From Hydractinia symbiolongicarpus (Eukaryota; Cnidaria; Hydrozoa; Anthoathecata; Hydractiniidae), in assembly GCF_029227915.1 (NCBI RefSeq), contig NC_079888.1, forward strand, positions 23,602,001-23,666,000: a stretch of 64,000 nt of DNA, given 5' to 3'. The notes under the pieces are model-generated. The model was not told the DNA's origin, ran no database searches, and was given only the letters and a program-made list of their open reading frames with translations. This document shows, piece by piece, positions 59,475 through 64,000 of the stretch; the first letter of the stretch is position 1; the number at the start of each line of letters is the position of its first letter. The translations under genes were made by a program, and so were the position numbers.

Positions 59475-62310
59475 TGAGACTTGTAGTTTTTTAAAAATGT
59501 TTTCATTTTTGATGAGACGCTGAATAAAAGAAGTTTAATCGCCGGCAAACGAAAACCCGCGATTTCCCGTAAATCCCGGGCTTGGCCCGTATAGTCAAAA
59601 GTATACAAAGAAAGTACCGAGGGAGTAAACTCATTTCCCGAACGATTTTTTATATTATTTTTTCACCACTAAAACGCATGAGACTTGTAGTTTTTTAAAA
59701 ATGTTTTCATTTTTGATGAGACGCTGAATAAAAGCAGTTTAATCGCCGGCAAACGAAAAACAGCGATTTCCCTAAATCCCGGACTCGGCCCGTATAGTCA
59801 AAAGTATACAAAGAAAGTACCCAGGGAGTAAACTCATTTCCAGAACGATTTTTTAAATTATTTTTTCACCACTAAAACGCATAAGACTTGTAGTTTTTAA
59901 AAATGTTTTCATTTTTGATGAGATGCTGAATAAAAGAAGTTTAATCGCCGGCAAACGAAAACCCGCGATTTCCCGTAAATCCCGGGCTTTGCCCGTATAG
60001 CCAAAAGTATACAAAGAAAGTACCCAGGGAGTAAACTCATTTCCCGAACGATTTTTTATATTATTTTTTTACCACTAAACGCATGAGACTTGTAGTTTTC
60101 AAAAACATTTTCATATTTGATGGGACGCTGAATAAAGGAAGTTTAATCGCCGGCAAACGAAAACCCGCGATTTCCCGTAAATCCCGTGCTTGGCCCGTAT
60201 AGTCAAAAGTATACAAAGAAAGTACTCAGGGAGTAAAATCATTTCCAGAACGATTTTTTAAATTATTTTTTCACCACTAAAACGCATAAGACTTGTAGTT
60301 TTTAAAAATGTTTTCATTTTTGATGAGACGCTGAATAAAAGAAGTTTAATCGCCGGCAAACAAAAACCCGCGATTTCCCGTAAATCCCGGGCTTGGCCCG
60401 TATAGTCAAAAGTATACAAAGAAAGTACTCAGGGAGTAAAATCATTTCCAGAACCATTTTTTAAATTATTTTTTCACCACTAAAACGCATAAGACTTGTA
60501 GTTTTTAAAAATGTTTTCATTTTTGATGAGACGCTGAATAAAGGAAGTTTAATCGCCGGCAAACGAAAATCCGCGATTTTCCGTAAATCCCGGGCTTGGC
60601 CCGTATAGTCAAAAGTATACAAAGAAAGTACCCAGGGAGTAAACTCATTTCCCGAACGAATTTTTATATTATTTTTTTACAACTAAACGCATGAGACTTG
60701 TAGTTTTCAAAAATATTTTCATATTTGATGGGACGCTGAATAAAAGAAGTTTAATCGCCGGCAAACGAAAATCCGCGTTTTCCCGTAAATCCCGGACTCG
60801 GCCCGTATAGTCAAAAGTATACAAAGAAAGTACCCAGGGAGTAAACTCATTTTCCGAACGATTTTTTAAATTATTTTTTCACCACTAAAACGCATGAGAC
60901 TTGTAGTTTTCAAAAATGTTTTCATTTTTGATGAGACGCTGAATAAAAGAAGTTTAATCGCCGGCAAACGAAAACCCGCGATTTCCCGTAAATCCCGGGC
61001 TTGGCCCGTATAGTCAAAAGTATACAAAGAAAGTACCCAGGGAGTAAACTCATTTCCCGAACGATTTTTTAAATTACTTTTTCACCACTAAAACGCATGA
61101 GACTTGTAGTTTTCAAGAATGTTTTCATTTTTGATGAGACGCTGAATAAAAGCAGTTTAATTGCCGGCAAACGAAAACCCGCGATTTCTCGTAAATCCCG
61201 GCTTGGCCCGTATAGTCAAAAGTATACAAAGAAAGTACCCAGGGAGTAAACTCATTTCCCGAACGATTTTTTAAATTATTTTTTCACCACTAAAACGCAT
61301 GAGACTTGTAGTTTTCAAGAATGTTTTCATTTTTGATGAGACGCTGAATAAAAGCAGTTTAATCGCCGGCAAACGAAAACCCGCGATTTCTCGTAAATCC
61401 CGGCTTGGCCCGTATAGTCAAAAGTATACAAAGAAAGTACCCAGGGAGTAAACTCATTTCCCGAACGATTTTTTAAATTATTTTTTCACCACTAAAACGC
61501 ATGAGACTTGTAGTTTTCAAAAATGTTTTCATTTTTGATGAGACGCTGAATAAAAGAAGTTTAATCGCCGGCAAACGAAAACCCGCATTTTCCCGTAAAT
61601 CCCGGTCTCGGTCCGTATAGTCAAAAGTATACAAGGAAAGTACCCAGTGAGTAAACTCATTTTCCGAAGGAATTTTAAAATTATTTTTTCACCACTAAAA
61701 CGCATGAGACTGGTAGTTTTCAGAAATGTTTTCATTTTTGATGAGACGCTTAAAGAAAGTGGTTTAATCGCCGGCAAACGAAAACCCGCGATATCCCGTA
61801 AATCCCGGGCTTGGCCCGTATAGTCGAATGTATACAAAGAAAGTACCCTGTGAGTAAACTCATTTCCAAAACGATTTTTTAAATTATCTTTTCACCACTA
61901 AAGCCCATGAGACTTGTAGTATTTAAAAATATTTTCATTTTTGATGAGACGCTGAATAAAAGAAGTTTAATCGCCGGCAAACAAAACCCGCGACTTCCCG
62001 TAAATCGCGGACTCGGCCCGTATAGTCAAAATAATACAAAGAAAGTACCCAGGGAGTAAACTCATTTCCCGAACGATTTTTTAAATTATTTTTTCACCAC
62101 TGAAACGATGAGACTTGTAGTTTTCAAAAATGTTTTCATTTTTGATGAGACGCTGAATAAAAGAAGTTTAATCGCCGGCAAACGAAAAAATGCTATTTCC
62201 ATAAATCCCGGACTCGGCCCGTATAGTCAAAAGTATACAAAGAAAGTACCCAGGGAGTAAACTCATTTCCAGAACGATTTTTTATATTATTTTTTCACCA
62301 CTAAAACGCA
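59475..62310. repeat. 14-mer HOR unit, copy 1 (2836 bp)
   Basis: Starts with an A monomer with TAGTTTTTTAAAAATG (59475), then E (59679), GATGCTG A with GGGCTTTGCC (59882), CCCGTGC A, TACTCAGGG A, A, B (60692), A, two CAAGAATG monomers (61098, 61300), TCTCGGTCC (61502), ACTGGTAG, AATAATAC (61908) and F (62109). It belongs to the same superunit family as 35-39 kb, although 39-59 kb lies between. Confidence 0.9.
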
Positions 62311-64000
62311 TGAGACTTGTAGTTTTTTAAAAATGTTTTCATTTTTGATGAGACGCTGAATAAAAGAAGTTTAATCGCCGGCAAACGAAAACCCGCGATT
62401 TCCCGTAAATCCCGGGCTTGGCCCGTATAGTCAAAAGTATACAAAGAAAGTACCCAGGGAGTAAACTCATTTCCCGAACGATTTTTTATATTATTTTTTC
62501 ACCACTAAAACGCATGACACTTGTAGTTTTTTAAAAATGTTTTCATTTTTGATGAGACGCTGAATAAAAGCAGTTTAATCGCCGGCAAACGAAAAACAGC
62601 GATTTCCCTAAATCCCGGACTCGGCCCGTATAGTCAAAAGTATACAAAGAAAGTACCCAGGGAGTAAACTCATTTCCAGAACGATTTTTTAAATTATTTT
62701 TTCACCACTAAAACGCATAAGACTTGTAGTTTTTAAAAATGTTTTCATTTTTGATGAGATGCTGAATAAAAGAAGTTTAATCGCCGGCAAACGAAAACCC
62801 GCGATTTCCCGTAAATCCCGGGCTTTGCCCGTATAGCCAAAAGTATACAAAGAAAGTACCCAGGGAGTAAACTCATTTCCCGAACGATTTTTTATATTAT
62901 TTTTTTACCACTAAACGCATGAGACTTGTAGTTTTCAAAAACATTTTCATATTTGATGGGACGCTGAATAAAGGAAGTTTAATCGCCGGCAAACGAAAAC
63001 CCGCGATTTCCCGTAAATCCCGTGCTTGGCCCGTATAGTCAAAAGTATACAAAGAAAGTACTCAGGGAGTAAAATCATTTCCAGAACGATTTTTTAAATT
63101 ATTTTTTCACCACTAAAACGCATAAGACTTGTAGTTTTTAAAAATGTTTTCATTTTTGATGAGACGCTGAATAAAAGAAGTTTAATCGCCGGCAAACAAA
63201 AACCCGCGATTTCCCGTAAATCCCGGGCTTGGCCCGTATAGTCAAAAGTATACAAAGAAAGTACTCAGGGAGTAAAATCATTTCCAGAACGATTTTTTAA
63301 ATTATTTTTCACCACTAAAACGCATAAGACTTGTAGTTTTTAAAAATGTTTTCATTTTTGATGAGACGCTGAATAAAGGAAGTTTAATCGCCGGCAAACG
63401 AAAATCCGCGATTTTCCGTAAATCCCGGGCTTGGCCCGTATAGTCAAAAGTATACAAAGAAAGTACCCAGGGAGTAAACTCATTTCCCGAACGAATTTTT
63501 ATATTATTTTTTTACAACTAAACGCATGAGACTTGTAGTTTTCAAAAATATTTTCATATTTGATGGGACGCTGAATAAAAGAAGTTTAATCGCCGGCAAA
63601 CGAAAATCCGCGTTTTCCCGTAAATCCCGGACTCGGCCCGTATAGTCAAAAGTATACAAAGAAAGTACCCAGGGAGTAAACTCATTTTCCGAACGATTTT
63701 TTAAATTATTTTTTCACCACTAAAACGCATGAGACTTGTAGTTTTCAAAAATGTTTTCATTTTTGATGAGACGCTGAATAAAAGAAGTTTAATCGCCGGC
63801 AAACGAAAACCCGCGATTTCCCGTAAATCCCGGGCTTGGCCCGTATAGTCAAAAGTATACAAAGAAAGTACCCAGGGAGTAAACTCATTTCCCGAACGAT
63901 TTTTTAAATTACTTTTTCACCACTAAAACGCATGAGACTTGTAGTTTTCAAGAATGTTTTCATTTTTGATGAGACGCTGAATAAAAGCAGTTTAATCGCT
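62311..64000. repeat. 14-mer HOR unit, copy 2, cut by window end
   Basis: Monomers start at 62311, 62515, 62718, 62920, 63123, 63325, 63527, 63730 and 63933, at an offset of 2836 bp early in the unit. The GGGCTTTGCC variant is shared. CATGACAC near 62514 is private. The last monomer is incomplete, so the array continues to the right. Confidence 0.9.

Larger units (their letters stand above)
1..64000. repeat. Head-to-tail satellite array, ~203-bp monomer, whole window
   Basis: About 319 consecutive copies of one monomer fill the window, all in the same orientation. Each copy has, in order: TGAGACTTGTAG, an A/T-rich dyad, GACGCTGAATAAAAG, TTTAATCGCCGG, a CpG-rich core ending GGCCCGTATAGTC, GTATACAAAGAAAG, TACCCAGGGAG, CGAACGATTTTTT and CACCACTAAAACGC. 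Spacing is 202-204 bp except for 14 shortened copies and one interrupted by a SINE. The unit is close to nucleosome-plus-linker length, as in many centromeric satellites, but centromere function is only an inference. I do not recognise the family name. Open frames inside are not genes. Confidence 0.98.

Noticed and set aside
61529-61837. Open frame of 102 codons on the minus strand and some two dozen others of 60-87 codons on both strands
   Set aside because: All lie inside satellite monomers, start and stop according to point variants, and shift frame at each 203-bp step. The recurring peptides simply reflect the repeat. There is no codon bias, domain, signal or splice structure, and no frame stays open across a full HOR unit.
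1-64000. CRISPR array
   Set aside because: Regular spacing is present, but the whole 203-bp unit is repeated with no unique spacers, no cas genes and no leader, and the SINE shows a eukaryotic context.
1-64000. CENP-B box
   Set aside because: I looked for TTCG followed by A and CGGG at the required spacing on both strands of the main monomer classes. Nearby words such as CCCGCGATTT and TTTTCGTTTG lack the required core bases. A pattern scan of all monomers would be needed to exclude rare copies.
1-64000. Bacterial operons, promoters or terminators
   Set aside because: T-rich runs after short GC hairpins resemble rho-independent terminators, but they recur in repeats with no genes upstream.
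1-64000. Inverted blocks or strand switches in the array
   Set aside because: Every monomer I followed has TGAGACTTG or TAAGACTTG, or an obvious variant, in the plus orientation.
914-64000. rDNA spacer, histone spacer or telomere-associated repeat
   Set aside because: There is no rRNA, 5S or histone sequence and no telomeric TTAGGG-type run in the window.

Overview
The whole window is eukaryotic, non-coding tandem-repeat DNA. One satellite family with a monomer of about 203 bp (mostly 202-204 bp, about 38% GC by hand count) runs head-to-tail in one orientation from the first base to the last. I counted about 319 monomer starts, taking the TGAGACTTG or TAAGACTTG block as phase zero. The only foreign DNA is a roughly 375-bp tRNA-derived SINE, inserted on the minus strand at about 539-913. 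No protein-coding gene, functional RNA gene, CRISPR array or bacterial feature is supported. Every open frame I could follow is a short chance reading of the satellite.

Organism: a tRNA-derived SINE with Pol III A and B boxes, plus a long satellite array with higher-order repeats (HORs), points to an animal genome and probably to centromeric, pericentromeric or subtelomeric heterochromatin. I do not recognise the satellite or the SINE as a named family, and I cannot give a species. A marine invertebrate is only a guess from the look of the SINE head.

Monomer classes recur by diagnostic short variants. A has CCCGGGCTTGG. B has AATCCGCG with CCGGACTCGG, often after a TTTGATGGG front. B2 has AACTGCG with CCAGACTCGG. 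A-prime has CCCGTCAATCCC. C has TTAATGAAAGAGG with CCGGGGCTTGG. D has GAGACACTTAATG with GGGCTTAGCC. E has AAACAGCG. F has AAAAAATGCTATTTCC. A short class of 134 bp carries a 70-bp deletion.

Layout: 1-4198, mixed monomers plus the SINE. 4199-7035, two copies of a 7-mer (1418 bp). 7036-8384, first D/short/D/E block. 8385-13242, two copies of a 12-mer (2428 bp). 13243-15469, a 6-mer (1214 bp) nearly twice. 15470-20060, a rearranged relative of 2.6-8.4 kb. 20061-27156, six very similar HOR units alternating about 1149 and 1352 bp, with a 2501-bp composite period. 27157-39041, three superunits of 3.6, 4.1 and 4.0 kb. 39042-44303, three units of 8 or 9 monomers. 44304-52415, a loose 8-10-mer HOR with visible unequal-crossover products. 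52416-59474, the most heterogeneous part, with local 1-, 5- and 7-mer duplications. 59475-64000, a 14-mer (2836 bp) once complete and once cut by the window end.

The notable biology is the record of how such an array evolves: nested amplification, whole-monomer indels, one deletion junction propagated to 12 places, chimeric monomers that mark crossover sites, and a dyad-symmetric stem-loop in most monomers. I found no undescribed enzymatic or defence system. All comparisons were by eye; identities were not computed.
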